Assembly: GCA_934754505.1 (NCBI GenBank)
Contig: CAKVIE010000016.1
Span: 1 to 49,637, forward strand
Length of the DNA stretch: 49,637 nucleotides
Origin: an uncultured Candidatus Melainabacteria bacterium
GTDB lineage: Bacteria; Cyanobacteriota; Vampirovibrionia; Gastranaerophilales; Gastranaerophilaceae
Direction of reading: 5' to 3'
Shown here: positions 24,800 through 34,679 of the stretch, piece after piece
Position numbering within the stretch: the stretch's first letter is position 1
Layout: each line of letters begins with the position of its first letter
Notes under the pieces: model-generated
Seen by the model: only the letters and a program-made list of their open reading frames with translations
The model's database searches: none
Told to the model about the DNA's origin: nothing
Translations under genes and position numbers: made by a program

Positions 24800-26034
24800 C
24801 TTTCGTTTTTAATTCCTATCGTTCTTCCAAGTGCGTATTTAATATCTTGCGGAATTCTTTCAAATTTAATTAAAGAAATATCATTGGTGTTGGAAAATTC
24901 TTTTTCCTCTTTTGTTTCGGGGTCAATAACCTCTAAAACTTTTGTTGTGAACATTTCATCAGGAGATAAAAGTTCTATTTCATCGCCTTTATAAAATTTG
25001 TTTTTAGTCAAAACTTTTATATATGCCTCTTGTTTTCCTAAAAACATACAGAGAAAATCCGCTCCTGCCAAGCCTTTTGAAATATCATAGCTGTATCCGT
25101 CACTATTTGGTTTCTCAATGTAAAAACCTGTTGTGTAGCCTCGATTACCGATTTTCGCAAGTTGTTGAAGATTGAAATCTTTATTTTGACTGCCTGTTTC
25201 GAAGTATTCGTCAATAGCGTGTCTATAAGTTTTTGCAGCTGCTGAAACGTAATAAAGACTTTTTGTTCTTCCCTCGATTTTGAGAGAATCCACGCCTGCT
25301 TCGATAAGCTGAGGAATGTAATTTATTAATGCCAAATCTTTCGGGCTTAAAATATGTGTACCTCTGTCATTTTGTTCGATTTCAAAATATTCATTCGGAC
25401 GGGTTTCTTCAAGAAGTTTGTAACTCCAGCGGCAAGGCTGTGCACAGCCGCCTTTATTGGCTTTTCGCTCTCCTTGTGTCATATAATCGCTTAATAAACA
25501 TCTTCCCGAAAAAGATACGCATTGTGAGCCGTGAACAAAAACTTCAAGCTCCATATCGGGAACATCTTGTTTGATTTTTGCTATTTCCGGAATTGACAAT
25601 TCTCTTGCTAAAACAACTCTTTTTGCCCCAAAATCACGCCAAAATTTGACAGCTTCCGAGTTTAAGGTATTCGCCTGTGTGCTTATGTGAATGTCAATTT
25701 CGGGTAAATATTTTTTTACGACAGACAATACTCCAACGTCGGAAATTAAAATTCCGTCGGGCTTTGCATCTTTTATAATGTTGATTTTGCTGATTAATTT
25801 TTCTATATCAGAATTGAAAGAGTAAATGTTTAACGTCAAATAAGCTTTTGCACCTAAAGAATGGACAAGCTCAACGCAGTCTTTCATATTGTCATCGGTG
25901 ATTAATTCACCTTTTCTCAAGGCTCTTAAGCTAAAATCAACTGTGCCGAAATATACGGCATCTGCTCCGTATCTTATGGCATATTCACATTTTTCCAAAC
26001 TTCCGCCGGGGAGTAATAATTCAGGTTTTTTCAT
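24790..26034 (-). CDS. U32 family protein (TrhP/YegQ-like tRNA hydroxylation)
   Basis: 414 aa. The U32 signature 'EVFVHGSQCVSFSGRC' is present with 'CAQPCRWSYKL' downstream, giving the Cys set used for an Fe-S cluster in this family; 'KIEGRTKSLYYVS' is also typical. By length and order this is the YegQ/TrhP branch (prephenate-dependent 5-hydroxyuridine formation at tRNA U34) rather than UbiU/V. 'Peptidase' is a historical name. It follows carB by 44 bp with no visible terminator. I see no strong ribosome site. Confidence 0.85.
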   Translation of the reverse strand: MKKPELLLPGGSLEKCEYAIRYGADAVYFGTVDFSLRALRKGELITDDNMKDCVELVHSLGAKAYLTLNIYSFNSDIEKLISKINIIKDAKPDGILISDVGVLSVVKKYLPEIDIHISTQANTLNSEAVKFWRDFGAKRVVLARELSIPEIAKIKQDVPDMELEVFVHGSQCVSFSGRCLLSDYMTQGERKANKGGCAQPCRWSYKLLEETRPNEYFEIEQNDRGTHILSPKDLALINYIPQLIEAGVDSLKIEGRTKSLYYVSAAAKTYRHAIDEYFETGSQNKDFNLQQLAKIGNRGYTTGFYIEKPNSDGYSYDISKGLAGADFLCMFLGKQEAYIKVLTKNKFYKGDEIELLSPDEMFTTKVLEVIDPETKEEKEFSNTNDISLIKFERIPQDIKYALGRTIGIKNERCS

Positions 26035-26078
26035 AAGTCAATTTAACCGCAAATATTATCATTTTTCAATGCTTAAAG

Positions 26079-29000
26079 TTATCCTTTCATATATTCTTCT
26101 ATTGTTTTGTAGTCGAGGACCGGGTTTTGACGTTTATATTCCCATGCCCGCAAATATTCTTTTATCGTGTCGGTGCAAGTGAAGCAGGGAATTTTAAACC
26201 TTGAGGAAAGTTCTCTGAGTTTGAAATCGGGGGCGGTTAATTTACCGTCTTTTTCGGGTAAATTGTAGATGAGTTTTAATTCGCCTGACTTTATTTCGGA
26301 AACAATGTTTTTAAGGTCTGTTTTGTCGAAATGTTCGGCTTTTATGCCGTTTGAACAGAAATATTCAAGATTGTCATTATCGCAGACAATTTTAAATCCT
26401 GAATTTTGCATTGTTTTCAAGACCGAAAGTGATTCTTCAAGGTTTTTTTCTCTTATCGAAACGAGGACTTTTCCTGTATCGACGAAGTCTGTTCCTGCAC
26501 CCATAAAGGCTTTTATCAGGGCTTTTTCGTAGCAATTATCAATACCTAAAACCTCGCCTGTTGATTTCATTTCCGCATTGAGTGCAATATCGACATCGGG
26601 AAGTTTTTGGAACGAAAAGACGGGAGCTTTTACCGCAACCAAATTTGATTTAGGTCTTAATCCGACACCGTATCCCTGCGATTTTAATGTTTTTGAAAAC
26701 ATAATGTTGACGGCAGTTTTGACCATAGGAATTTTGGTAACTTTACTCATGACAGGTACTGTTCTTGAAGCTCTCGGATTAACTTCTATTACGTAAACAT
26801 CATTATCTTTTGCAATGAATTGAATGTTCATCAAGCCTATTACTTGTAAGGCTTTTGCAATTCTTTTTGAAAAGTCCAATGCTTTTTGAACGATTGTATC
26901 AGAAAGCGTTTGATGAGGGTAAACGCAGAAACTGTCACCCGAGTGTACCCCTGCACGTTCAATGTGTTCGGTTATTCCGGGAATTAAAATGTCGTTTTTG
27001 TCGCAAACCATATCAACTTCAAATTCTTGACCTTCTATGTATTGGTCAACCGCAACGGGATATTCGGGAGAAATTTGCACCGCTTCTCTCATATAGGAAA
27101 TCAGTTCTTTGTCGTTATAAACAACCTTCATAGCACGTCCGCCTGTAACGTAAGAGGGTCTTAATAAAACGGGATAACCTATTTTTGATGCGGCTTTTAG
27201 GGCTTCTTCCGTCTTGCTGACGGCGGTGCTTTGCGGCTGCTTGATTTTCAATTCTTTAAGAAGCATTTCAAATCTTTTTCTGTCTTCTGCAACATTGATA
27301 GATTCGACAGACGTTCCCAAAATTTGCACCCCTCTTTTTAACAGCTGCGGTGCAAGATTTAACGCTGTTTGTCCGCCAAATTGCAAAATAACGCCTTTGG
27401 GCAGTTCTTGTCTGATTACGTTGCTGACATCTTCAATAAAAAGCGGTTCAAAATAAAGTTTATCCGCAATATCGAAGTCCGTACTTACCGTTTCGGGGTT
27501 ATTGTTGATAATAATTGACTCATATCCGTTGTCTTTTATACCTTGAATTGCGTGGACTGAACAGTAGTCAAATTCTATACCTTGACCTATTCTGATAGGA
27601 CCTGAGCCGATTACGATAACTTTTTCTTTATCTGAAATTACATTTTCATCCTCGTCTTCGTAGGTTGAATAATAATAAGGCGTTTGAGCTTCAAATTCCG
27701 CTGCGCAAGTGTCAACCGTTTTGTGAACGGGGTAAATTCCGTGAGCTCGTCTTAATGTGTCGATAAAGAATTTCGGCTTCCCTGAAAGTGAACAGATTTC
27801 ATCATCGGTAAATCCCATTCCCTCAACTTTTTTTAACAAGTCGATTGTAAATTCTTCTGTTTTAAGCTGTTTTTCTGTTTTTATAATGTTTTCAAATTTG
27901 TATAAAAACCATTTGTCGATTTTGGTTAAATCGTGAATTTCTTCAACCGACATATTTCTTCTTAATGCCGAAGCTATTGCATAAATTCTTTCATCATCTG
28001 CCGTTTTTAATTTTGCAATTAAATCTTGTTGTGAAAGATGTTCGTGCTTTTTGCTTCTGAAACCGAGAACAGAGCCTTCAAGGCAGATAAGGGCTTTTAA
28101 AAAGGCACTTTCGAAAGTTCTGTCAATCGCCATAACTTCGCCTGTTGCTTTCATTTGCGTGCCTAATTTTCTGTCGGCATAACCGAATTTGTCAAACGGC
28201 CATTTCGGAATTTTTACGACAACATAGTCAAGTGCAGGTTCAAATGATGCCATTGTTTTGCCTGTTACATAGTTTTTAATTTCGTGAAGATTTAGTCCTA
28301 TTGCGATTTTTGCCGTAACTTTTGCAATAGGGTAGCCTGCTGCTTTTGATGCAAGTGCAGATGAGCGGCTTACTCTCGGATTAACTTCTATGACAACATA
28401 TTCACCGTTTTGCGGATTGAATGCAAATTGAACATTGCAGCCGCCTTCTATTTTTAAGGCTCTTATTATTTTTAAAGATGCCGAACGGAGTTTTTGATAA
28501 TCTTTGTCCGTTAAAGTTTGAGATGGTGCAACGACAATGCTGTCACCCGTGTGAATGCCGACGGGGTCAATGTTTTCCATATTACAAACGGTTATTGCCG
28601 TGTCGTTTGAATCACGCATAACCTCGTATTCAATTTCTTTCCAGCCTGCAACGGATTCTTCGGCAAGAACTTGCCCGATTGGACTCGCTGTTAAGCCCTG
28701 ATACATAATTGAACGCAATTCTTCTTCATCGTGAGCTATTCCACCGCCCGTGCCTGCAAGTGTGAAAGCAGGTCTGATAACTATCGGATAGCCTATTTTT
28801 TCGGCAAACTTTACTGCACTTTCTATGTCTTCTAAAATTTCGCTTCTTGCAATAGGTTCATTGATTTCCAACATCAAATTTTTGAAACTTTCTCTATCTT
28901 CGGCTTTTTGAATGGCATCAATAGATGTTCCCAAAATTTTTACATTGTATTTGTCCAAAATACCTTTTTTATGAGCTTCCGTAACAAGGTTTAAGCCTGT

Positions 29001-29279
29001 TTGACCGCCGATAGCTGCCAAAATACCGTCAGGACGTTCTCTTTCGATAATATATTCAAGTGCTTCAATATTCATCGGCTGCAAATAGACTCTATCTGCA
29101 ACGTCGTCATCTGTCATAATTGTTGCGGGGTTGCTGTTTAATAAAACAACCTCAATACCTTCTTCTCGCAAGGATTTACAAGCCTGTGTTCCTGCATAGT
29201 CAAATTCTGCCGCCTGTCCGATTACAATCGGACCTGATCCCAAAACTATTACTTTTTTTATTGACATATCTTTAGGCAT
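26079..29279 (-). CDS. carB: Carbamoyl-phosphate synthase large subunit
   Basis: 1066 aa, full length. It makes carbamoyl phosphate from bicarbonate, ammonia (from CarA) and two ATP. Two homologous ATP-grasp halves: 'GSGPIVIGQAAEFDYAGTQA' begins the first and 'GSGPIRIGQGIEFDYCSVHA' the second; each half ends with an 'EVNPRxSR' metal site. The C-terminal about 140 residues form the MGS-like allosteric domain. The ATG overlaps carA by 8 bp and has AAGGAG 7 nt upstream. It feeds ArgF here and presumably pyrimidine synthesis. Confidence 0.98.
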   Translation of the reverse strand: MPKDMSIKKVIVLGSGPIVIGQAAEFDYAGTQACKSLREEGIEVVLLNSNPATIMTDDDVADRVYLQPMNIEALEYIIERERPDGILAAIGGQTGLNLVTEAHKKGILDKYNVKILGTSIDAIQKAEDRESFKNLMLEINEPIARSEILEDIESAVKFAEKIGYPIVIRPAFTLAGTGGGIAHDEEELRSIMYQGLTASPIGQVLAEESVAGWKEIEYEVMRDSNDTAITVCNMENIDPVGIHTGDSIVVAPSQTLTDKDYQKLRSASLKIIRALKIEGGCNVQFAFNPQNGEYVVIEVNPRVSRSSALASKAAGYPIAKVTAKIAIGLNLHEIKNYVTGKTMASFEPALDYVVVKIPKWPFDKFGYADRKLGTQMKATGEVMAIDRTFESAFLKALICLEGSVLGFRSKKHEHLSQQDLIAKLKTADDERIYAIASALRRNMSVEEIHDLTKIDKWFLYKFENIIKTEKQLKTEEFTIDLLKKVEGMGFTDDEICSLSGKPKFFIDTLRRAHGIYPVHKTVDTCAAEFEAQTPYYYSTYEDEDENVISDKEKVIVIGSGPIRIGQGIEFDYCSVHAIQGIKDNGYESIIINNNPETVSTDFDIADKLYFEPLFIEDVSNVIRQELPKGVILQFGGQTALNLAPQLLKRGVQILGTSVESINVAEDRKRFEMLLKELKIKQPQSTAVSKTEEALKAASKIGYPVLLRPSYVTGGRAMKVVYNDKELISYMREAVQISPEYPVAVDQYIEGQEFEVDMVCDKNDILIPGITEHIERAGVHSGDSFCVYPHQTLSDTIVQKALDFSKRIAKALQVIGLMNIQFIAKDNDVYVIEVNPRASRTVPVMSKVTKIPMVKTAVNIMFSKTLKSQGYGVGLRPKSNLVAVKAPVFSFQKLPDVDIALNAEMKSTGEVLGIDNCYEKALIKAFMGAGTDFVDTGKVLVSIREKNLEESLSVLKTMQNSGFKIVCDNDNLEYFCSNGIKAEHFDKTDLKNIVSEIKSGELKLIYNLPEKDGKLTAPDFKLRELSSRFKIPCFTCTDTIKEYLRAWEYKRQNPVLDYKTIEEYMKG

Positions 29280-30345
29280 TTTTTTGCTCCTTGCTTACGG
29301 ATTTTACCCATTCCGTGAAAATTATTTCTGCATCTTCAGGACCGGGGCCTGCTTCAGGGTGGAATTGAACACATTTTAATGAGATTTCTTTATTTTCAAA
29401 ACCTTCTACAGTTCCGTCATTTATGTTACGGTAAGTGACTTTTGCGTTTTCGGGAAGCGTTTTTTCATCAACTGCATATCCGTGGTTTTGAGAAGTTATC
29501 AAAACTTTTCCGTTTGTGAGATTTATGACCGGGTGATTTGCCCCTCTGTGACCGAATTTGAGCTTGTAGGTATCTGCTCCTGTTGCAAGTGCCGAAATCT
29601 GATGACCCAAGCAAATTCCAAAAACGGGAATTTTGCCGAGAAGTTGTTTTACATTGTCTATTTTTACGTCTTTCGGATCTCCGGGACCGTTTGATAACAT
29701 TACCGCATCATGCCCGCCATTTAAGATTTTTTCCGCTTCGACATCAAACGGATAAACCGTTACGTCTGCACCTGCTTTTTGAAGTTCTTTTACAATACTG
29801 TTTTTAACGCCGTAATCTATGAGTGCGAAATCAGCCTGTTTGTCGGCAATAGCACTATACGTTGTAATTTCTTTTTGAGAAAGCTGTTCAACTATATTTT
29901 TCGGAAAAACGTAGTTTTTAAGCATTTCTTTATGTTTGTCGGTTATTTTATCAGTGGTGATAAGACAGTTTCGGCTTCCTAAAGAGCGGATAATTTTTGT
30001 GAGCTTTCTTGTATCAATTCCGTTGAGGCAAAGAGTTTCGTTTTCTGCAAGATAGTCGGAAAGTGATTTTACGCCGTCAAGTTCTGTTTCGGAATTTTCT
30101 TTTATTATGAATGCCGCCGCTTGAATTTTTTTCGATTCGGAAAAAGCCTTTTCCACGCCGTAATTACCTATCAACGGGTAGGTCATAACAATAATTTGTG
30201 AAGAATAAGACGGGTCAGTCAAAATCTCCTGATAACCTGTCATTGATGTGTTGAAAACGAGTTCGCCCATTATGGTCATATCGTTTAAATTCGCTTCGGC
30301 TTCAAAAATTGTACCGTCCTCAAATAAAATGCGGGCTTTACTCAT
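29272..30345 (-). CDS. carA: Carbamoyl-phosphate synthase small subunit
   Basis: 357 aa. The N-terminal CarA domain ('GELVFNTSMTGYQEILTDPS') is joined to a class I glutamine amidotransferase: nucleophile Cys in 'FGICLGHQI', and His/Glu in 'FHPEAGPGPED'. It supplies ammonia to CarB. It overlaps argD by 8 bp and carB by 8 bp. Confidence 0.98.
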   Translation of the reverse strand: MSKARILFEDGTIFEAEANLNDMTIMGELVFNTSMTGYQEILTDPSYSSQIIVMTYPLIGNYGVEKAFSESKKIQAAAFIIKENSETELDGVKSLSDYLAENETLCLNGIDTRKLTKIIRSLGSRNCLITTDKITDKHKEMLKNYVFPKNIVEQLSQKEITTYSAIADKQADFALIDYGVKNSIVKELQKAGADVTVYPFDVEAEKILNGGHDAVMLSNGPGDPKDVKIDNVKQLLGKIPVFGICLGHQISALATGADTYKLKFGHRGANHPVINLTNGKVLITSQNHGYAVDEKTLPENAKVTYRNINDGTVEGFENKEISLKCVQFHPEAGPGPEDAEIIFTEWVKSVSKEQKNA

Positions 30346-31525
30346 TTACTTCTCCTAAAATTTCATCAAGTATGGATATAGCTTTATCTGCATCGGATTT
30401 TGTGATTATTAACGGCGGAACAAATCTGATAATATTTGCTCCTGCTCCGATTAACAAAAGATTTTTTTCCATACACTTGTTTAAAATATCTTTGGCAGGA
30501 ACGGTTAATTCTAAACCAATCATTAATCCAAGCCCTCTGACTTCATTTACGAAATTGTATTTTTTAACAAGTTCGGACAATTTGTTTTTCAAATATGCTC
30601 CTGTATCTTTTACATTTTGCAAAAGATTTCCTTTTGTCAGTTTGGTTAAAACAACTTTTGCAGCCGAGCAAGCCAAAGGGTTTCCTCCGAATGTTGAGGC
30701 GTGATCGCCTGCTTCAAGAATTGTTGATGCAATACCTTTTGCAGCCACAGCTCCTATCGGAATACCGTTTGCTAAACCTTTTGCCATTCCGACCATATCA
30801 GGTTCAACTCCGTATGCCTGATATGCAAAAAGCTCGCCTGTTCTGCCTATTCCGCATTGAACTTCATCAAAGCCCAATAAAATATTGTTTTCATCACAAA
30901 TTTTTCTTAAATCTTCTAAAAATTCTTTTGATGCAGGTTTCATACCGCCTTCGCCCTGCATCGGCTCAACGATTACTGCACAAGTGTTTTCATCTGCAAG
31001 TTCTTTTATGCTTTCAATGTTATTAAATTCTGCATAAACAATATCGGGAAGAAGCGGTGTGAACGATTTTTGGTATTTTGTCTGTCCTGTTGCCGTGATT
31101 GCACCTGTTGTTCTTCCGTGGAAAGAATTTTTCATCGTTATAATTTTTGAACAATTTTCACCTTTTGTTTTACCGAATTTTCTTGCTATTTTTATCATTG
31201 TTTCGGTAGCTTCAGCTCCGCTGTTGCAGAAAAATACTTTTTCAAAACAAGAATTTTCAACAAGAATTTCGGCAACTTCCGCCTGTGGTCTGCTGTAATA
31301 TAAATTTGAACAATGATTGAATTGATGAAGTTGATTTTCAACCGCTTTTATGCAATCTTCATCACCGTATCCGAGCGAATTTACAGCTATTCCTGCCGTA
31401 AAATCAAGGTATTTTTTGTCGTTTTCATCAAAGACATAAACCCCTTCGCCTCTGACAATTTCCGTCTGAAAACGGTTGTATGTATGCATTATATATGTAT
31501 CTGTCAACTTCTTTGTATCTGTCAT
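30338..31525 (-). CDS. argD: Acetylornithine aminotransferase
   Basis: 395 aa, class III PLP aminotransferase. 'FCNSGAEATETMIKIAR' (phosphate binding), 'DEVQCGIGRTGELFA' and the Schiff-base Lys in 'GMAKGLANGIPIGA' are conserved. It converts N-acetylglutamate semialdehyde to N-acetylornithine; it may also serve lysine synthesis (DapC activity), as is common. GAGGA precedes the ATG; argB ends 2 bp upstream. Confidence 0.95.
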   Translation of the reverse strand: MTDTKKLTDTYIMHTYNRFQTEIVRGEGVYVFDENDKKYLDFTAGIAVNSLGYGDEDCIKAVENQLHQFNHCSNLYYSRPQAEVAEILVENSCFEKVFFCNSGAEATETMIKIARKFGKTKGENCSKIITMKNSFHGRTTGAITATGQTKYQKSFTPLLPDIVYAEFNNIESIKELADENTCAVIVEPMQGEGGMKPASKEFLEDLRKICDENNILLGFDEVQCGIGRTGELFAYQAYGVEPDMVGMAKGLANGIPIGAVAAKGIASTILEAGDHASTFGGNPLACSAAKVVLTKLTKGNLLQNVKDTGAYLKNKLSELVKKYNFVNEVRGLGLMIGLELTVPAKDILNKCMEKNLLLIGAGANIIRFVPPLIITKSDADKAISILDEILGEVNE

Positions 31526-31527
31526 TG

Positions 31528-32385
31528 TTAGTCCTCGATAATTGTTCCTATTCCGTCGTGGGTGTAAATTTCAAGTAAAAGTGAATGTTTGATTTTGCCG
31601 TTGATAATGTGAACGGATTTTACACCCGATTTTATTGCTCTTGCACAAGATTTGACTTTCGGAATCATTCCGCCGTTTATGCTTTTGTTTTTTATCATAG
31701 AATCGATTTGAGCAGGAGTTAACCTTGAAAGCAGAGTTTCGGCTTTTTCCGCATCTTGTCTTACTCCGTCAATATCCGTCATAAATACAAGTTTTGCCGC
31801 TTTTAAAGCTATTGCAATTTCAACGGCTGCGTGGTCTGCATTTATATTGTACGTTTCACCGTTTTCGTCCGTTCCTATGGGAGAAATTACAGGGACAAAC
31901 GAGGCATCTGTCAACGTTTTTATTATTTGCGGATTGACTCTGAAAATTTCGCCGACAAAACCTATGTCGTCAGGGCTTTTTAAGGCTTCCAACAACAACC
32001 CGTCTTTGCCTGAAATTCCGACTGCCTTTGTGTTGTGCTTTTGAAATTCCGAAACGATTGATTTGTTGACAAGTCCGGATAAAACTTCTTCTGCCGTTTC
32101 AACGGTCTGTTTATCCGTTACTCTCAAGCCGTTTTTGAACTGCGGTTCTATCCCCGCAATTTTTAATGCTTTATTGATTGCAGGGCCGCCCCCGTGAACT
32201 ACGACAGGGTTTATTCCGACTGCTTTTAAATATGCTATATCGCCGATTGTTGAGGCTTTTAAATCCTCATCTGTCATTGCACTTCCGCCATATTTAATAA
32301 CTACCGTTTGCCCGTTGAATTTATTTATATAAGGCATTGCTTCTACAAGTGTTTCTGCCTTTTTTATGTATTTTTCAATGTTCAT
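31528..32385 (-). CDS. argB: Acetylglutamate kinase, probably arginine-sensitive
   Basis: 285 aa. 'VIKYGGSAM', 'VVHGGGPAINKAL' and 'NINADHAA' are the kinase core. The N-terminal helix before the first strand ('YIKKAETLVEAMPYINKF') and the C-terminal 'HSLLLEIYTHDGIGT' are the features known in hexameric, arginine-inhibited enzymes, so feedback control at this step is expected (inference from family knowledge). Its start overlaps the argJ stop by 1 bp (TAATG). Confidence 0.97.
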   Translation of the reverse strand: MNIEKYIKKAETLVEAMPYINKFNGQTVVIKYGGSAMTDEDLKASTIGDIAYLKAVGINPVVVHGGGPAINKALKIAGIEPQFKNGLRVTDKQTVETAEEVLSGLVNKSIVSEFQKHNTKAVGISGKDGLLLEALKSPDDIGFVGEIFRVNPQIIKTLTDASFVPVISPIGTDENGETYNINADHAAVEIAIALKAAKLVFMTDIDGVRQDAEKAETLLSRLTPAQIDSMIKNKSINGGMIPKVKSCARAIKSGVKSVHIINGKIKHSLLLEIYTHDGIGTIIED

Positions 32386-33605
32386 TATGTTCTGTACTCC
32401 GCATTGATTTTTACGTATTCGTAACTCAAATCACAGCCCCAGCCTGTTATTTCGGAATTTCCTTCCTGCAAAATTACATCAACTTTGATTTCTCTTTCTT
32501 CTAATATCTTTAAGGCGAAATCTTCATCGAAATTATACGGTTTTCCGTTTTCAAACAAGTCTATTGAGCCAATTTCGTTTTTGAATGAAATTTTGACTTT
32601 TTCGGGATTGAAATCTACTCCTGATGCACCCATTGCGGATAAAATTCTTCCCCAGTTTGCATCTTTTCCGAAAAATGCCGTTTTGACAAGCTGTGAGTTC
32701 AAAATAGCTTTGCATAAAACTTTTGCGTCGTCTTTGGTTTTTGCACCTGAAATTTTTACTTCAAGAAATTTCGTTGCACCTTCTCCGTCCAAAACAATTT
32801 GTTTTGCAAGGAATTTAACGGTATAATCCACGGCTTTTTTAAATTTTTCAAAATTTTCATCTTCTTTATCTATCAAATCGTTTTCGGCACAACCGTTTGC
32901 AAGTATCAAACAAGTATCATTTGTGCTTGTTTCTCCGTCAACGGTTATCATATTAAACGAGTCATCAATGCAGCTTTTGAATGCTTTATCAAGCATTTCC
33001 GGAGTGATTGCCGCATCAGTTGTCAAAAATCCCAACATCGTTGCCATATTCGGGTGAATCATGCCCGAACCCTTTGCGATACCTGAAATTTTTACTGATT
33101 TTCCGTTAATTTCTATTTCTGTTGTAATTTGTTTTGTGAAAGTGTCTGTTGTCATAATGGCTTCAGCACAATCATTTGCAGATTCTTTTGAATCAGAGAT
33201 TTTTTTGCTTACGGTTTTTATACCTTCTGTCAATTTTTCGATATCCAAAAGCTGTCCGATGACGCCTGTTGACGAAACCAAAACTTCATTTTCTTTTAAA
33301 TCGAGGCAATCTGCTAAAGTTTTGCTTGTTGTAACTGCATCTTTATATCCCTGCTCACCTGTGCAGGCATTGGCATTACCGCTGTTTACGGCAATCGCCG
33401 ATATGTATCTGTTTTCTGCTAAAACTTTTAGTGCAAGCTGCAACGGAGCTGCTTTTACTACGTTCTTCGTAAATACAGCCGAGCAAATTGCGGGTTTTTT
33501 ACTGTAAATTATTGCCAAATCTTTTTTGACTTTTTTTATTCCGACATGGTCACCAGCCGCTAAAAAGCCTTTTGGTGCCGTTATTCCGTCTTTTGTTATT
33601 TTCAT
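32385..33605 (-). CDS. argJ: Bifunctional glutamate N-acetyltransferase/ornithine acetyltransferase
   Basis: 406 aa precursor. The self-cleavage site lies at Ala-Thr in 'HPNMATMLGF', giving alpha and beta chains with Thr as nucleophile; 'KGSGMI' precedes it. 'NSGNANACTGEQG' is also conserved. ArgJ moves acetyl from acetylornithine to glutamate, so the pathway is cyclic and needs no argE here; whether it can also use acetyl-CoA cannot be read from the sequence. AAGGA lies before the ATG. Confidence 0.97.
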   Translation of the reverse strand: MKITKDGITAPKGFLAAGDHVGIKKVKKDLAIIYSKKPAICSAVFTKNVVKAAPLQLALKVLAENRYISAIAVNSGNANACTGEQGYKDAVTTSKTLADCLDLKENEVLVSSTGVIGQLLDIEKLTEGIKTVSKKISDSKESANDCAEAIMTTDTFTKQITTEIEINGKSVKISGIAKGSGMIHPNMATMLGFLTTDAAITPEMLDKAFKSCIDDSFNMITVDGETSTNDTCLILANGCAENDLIDKEDENFEKFKKAVDYTVKFLAKQIVLDGEGATKFLEVKISGAKTKDDAKVLCKAILNSQLVKTAFFGKDANWGRILSAMGASGVDFNPEKVKISFKNEIGSIDLFENGKPYNFDEDFALKILEEREIKVDVILQEGNSEITGWGCDLSYEYVKINAEYRT

Positions 33606-33629
33606 CTTCCTTGTCCTGTTTGTTTTCCG

Positions 33630-34679
33630 TTATGCAGGGAACATGCCCGCATAGTCCAAAGCTGTGTATTCATCAAAGCCGAACATTAAATTCATATTTT
33701 GAACGGCTTGTCCTGCTGCCCCTTTAACGAGGTTATCTATTGCGCCTATTACGATAACACTATTAGTGCGATTGTCTGTCGTAAAGCCGATGTCGATATA
33801 TTCCGAACCTTTAACCTTGTTCGTTTCGGGGAAAAGACCTTGTTTCAAAAGCCTTACAAAATGTTTATCACCATAGTATTTTAAATAGGCATTTTTCAGT
33901 GTTTCATAATCCTGTTCGCCGTTTAATTTTGCATAGCAGGTTGCCAAAATACCTCTGTTCATTGGTGTTAAATGCGGTGTGAATATCAAATTGATATTTT
34001 TCTCCGCAGCTATTGAAAGTTCTTGTTCAATTTCGGGAGTATGTCTGTGTGAAGCGACTTTGTATGCCTTTACAGATTCGTTGCATTCGCAGTAAGATGT
34101 GCCTAAATCGGGCTTTCTGCCTGCTCCCGTGACTCCTGATTTTGCATCTATAACGATTGAATTTGTATCAATCAAGCCCTCTTTTACAAGCGGATAAAGA
34201 CTCAAAATGCTGCAAGTCGTGTAACAGCCGGGGTTTGCGACAAGTCTTGCTTTTTTTATTTCTTCTGCGTGAATTTCGCAAAGCCCGTAAACTGCTTCTT
34301 TTAGAACATCTTCGCCGAAGTGTTCTACTCCGTACCATTTTTCATAAGTTTCTTTATCTTTTATTCTGAAATCTGCACCTATGTCAATTACTTTGCACTT
34401 TTCGAGAATATTTTTTGTGATTTTTTTTGAGGCAATTCCGTGCGGAAGGGCTATGAACATTACGTCACATTCTTCTGCAATTTTTTCTGTATCGTCCTCA
34501 CTGCAAGTCAAATCGGTTACCTTATTGAAATTTTGGTAAACGTCAGCATAATTTTTTCCGATATAACTTACTGAAGTTACTTTTGTGACTTCAACCATAG
34601 GGTGGGTGTACAAAATTCTGAAAAGTTCCTGTCCGACGTAGCCTGTTGCTCCGATTATTGCGGCTTTTATTTTATTCAT
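33630..34679 (-). CDS. argC: N-acetyl-gamma-glutamyl-phosphate reductase
   Basis: 349 aa. NADP-binding 'IIGATGYVGQELFRIL', active-site Cys in 'ANPGCYTT', 'AKSGVTGAGRKP', and catalytic His in 'SHRHTPEIEQ'. It reduces acetylglutamyl phosphate to the semialdehyde. The start overlaps the argH stop by 8 bp, showing coupling. Confidence 0.97.
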   Translation of the reverse strand: MNKIKAAIIGATGYVGQELFRILYTHPMVEVTKVTSVSYIGKNYADVYQNFNKVTDLTCSEDDTEKIAEECDVMFIALPHGIASKKITKNILEKCKVIDIGADFRIKDKETYEKWYGVEHFGEDVLKEAVYGLCEIHAEEIKKARLVANPGCYTTCSILSLYPLVKEGLIDTNSIVIDAKSGVTGAGRKPDLGTSYCECNESVKAYKVASHRHTPEIEQELSIAAEKNINLIFTPHLTPMNRGILATCYAKLNGEQDYETLKNAYLKYYGDKHFVRLLKQGLFPETNKVKGSEYIDIGFTTDNRTNSVIVIGAIDNLVKGAAGQAVQNMNLMFGFDEYTALDYAGMFPA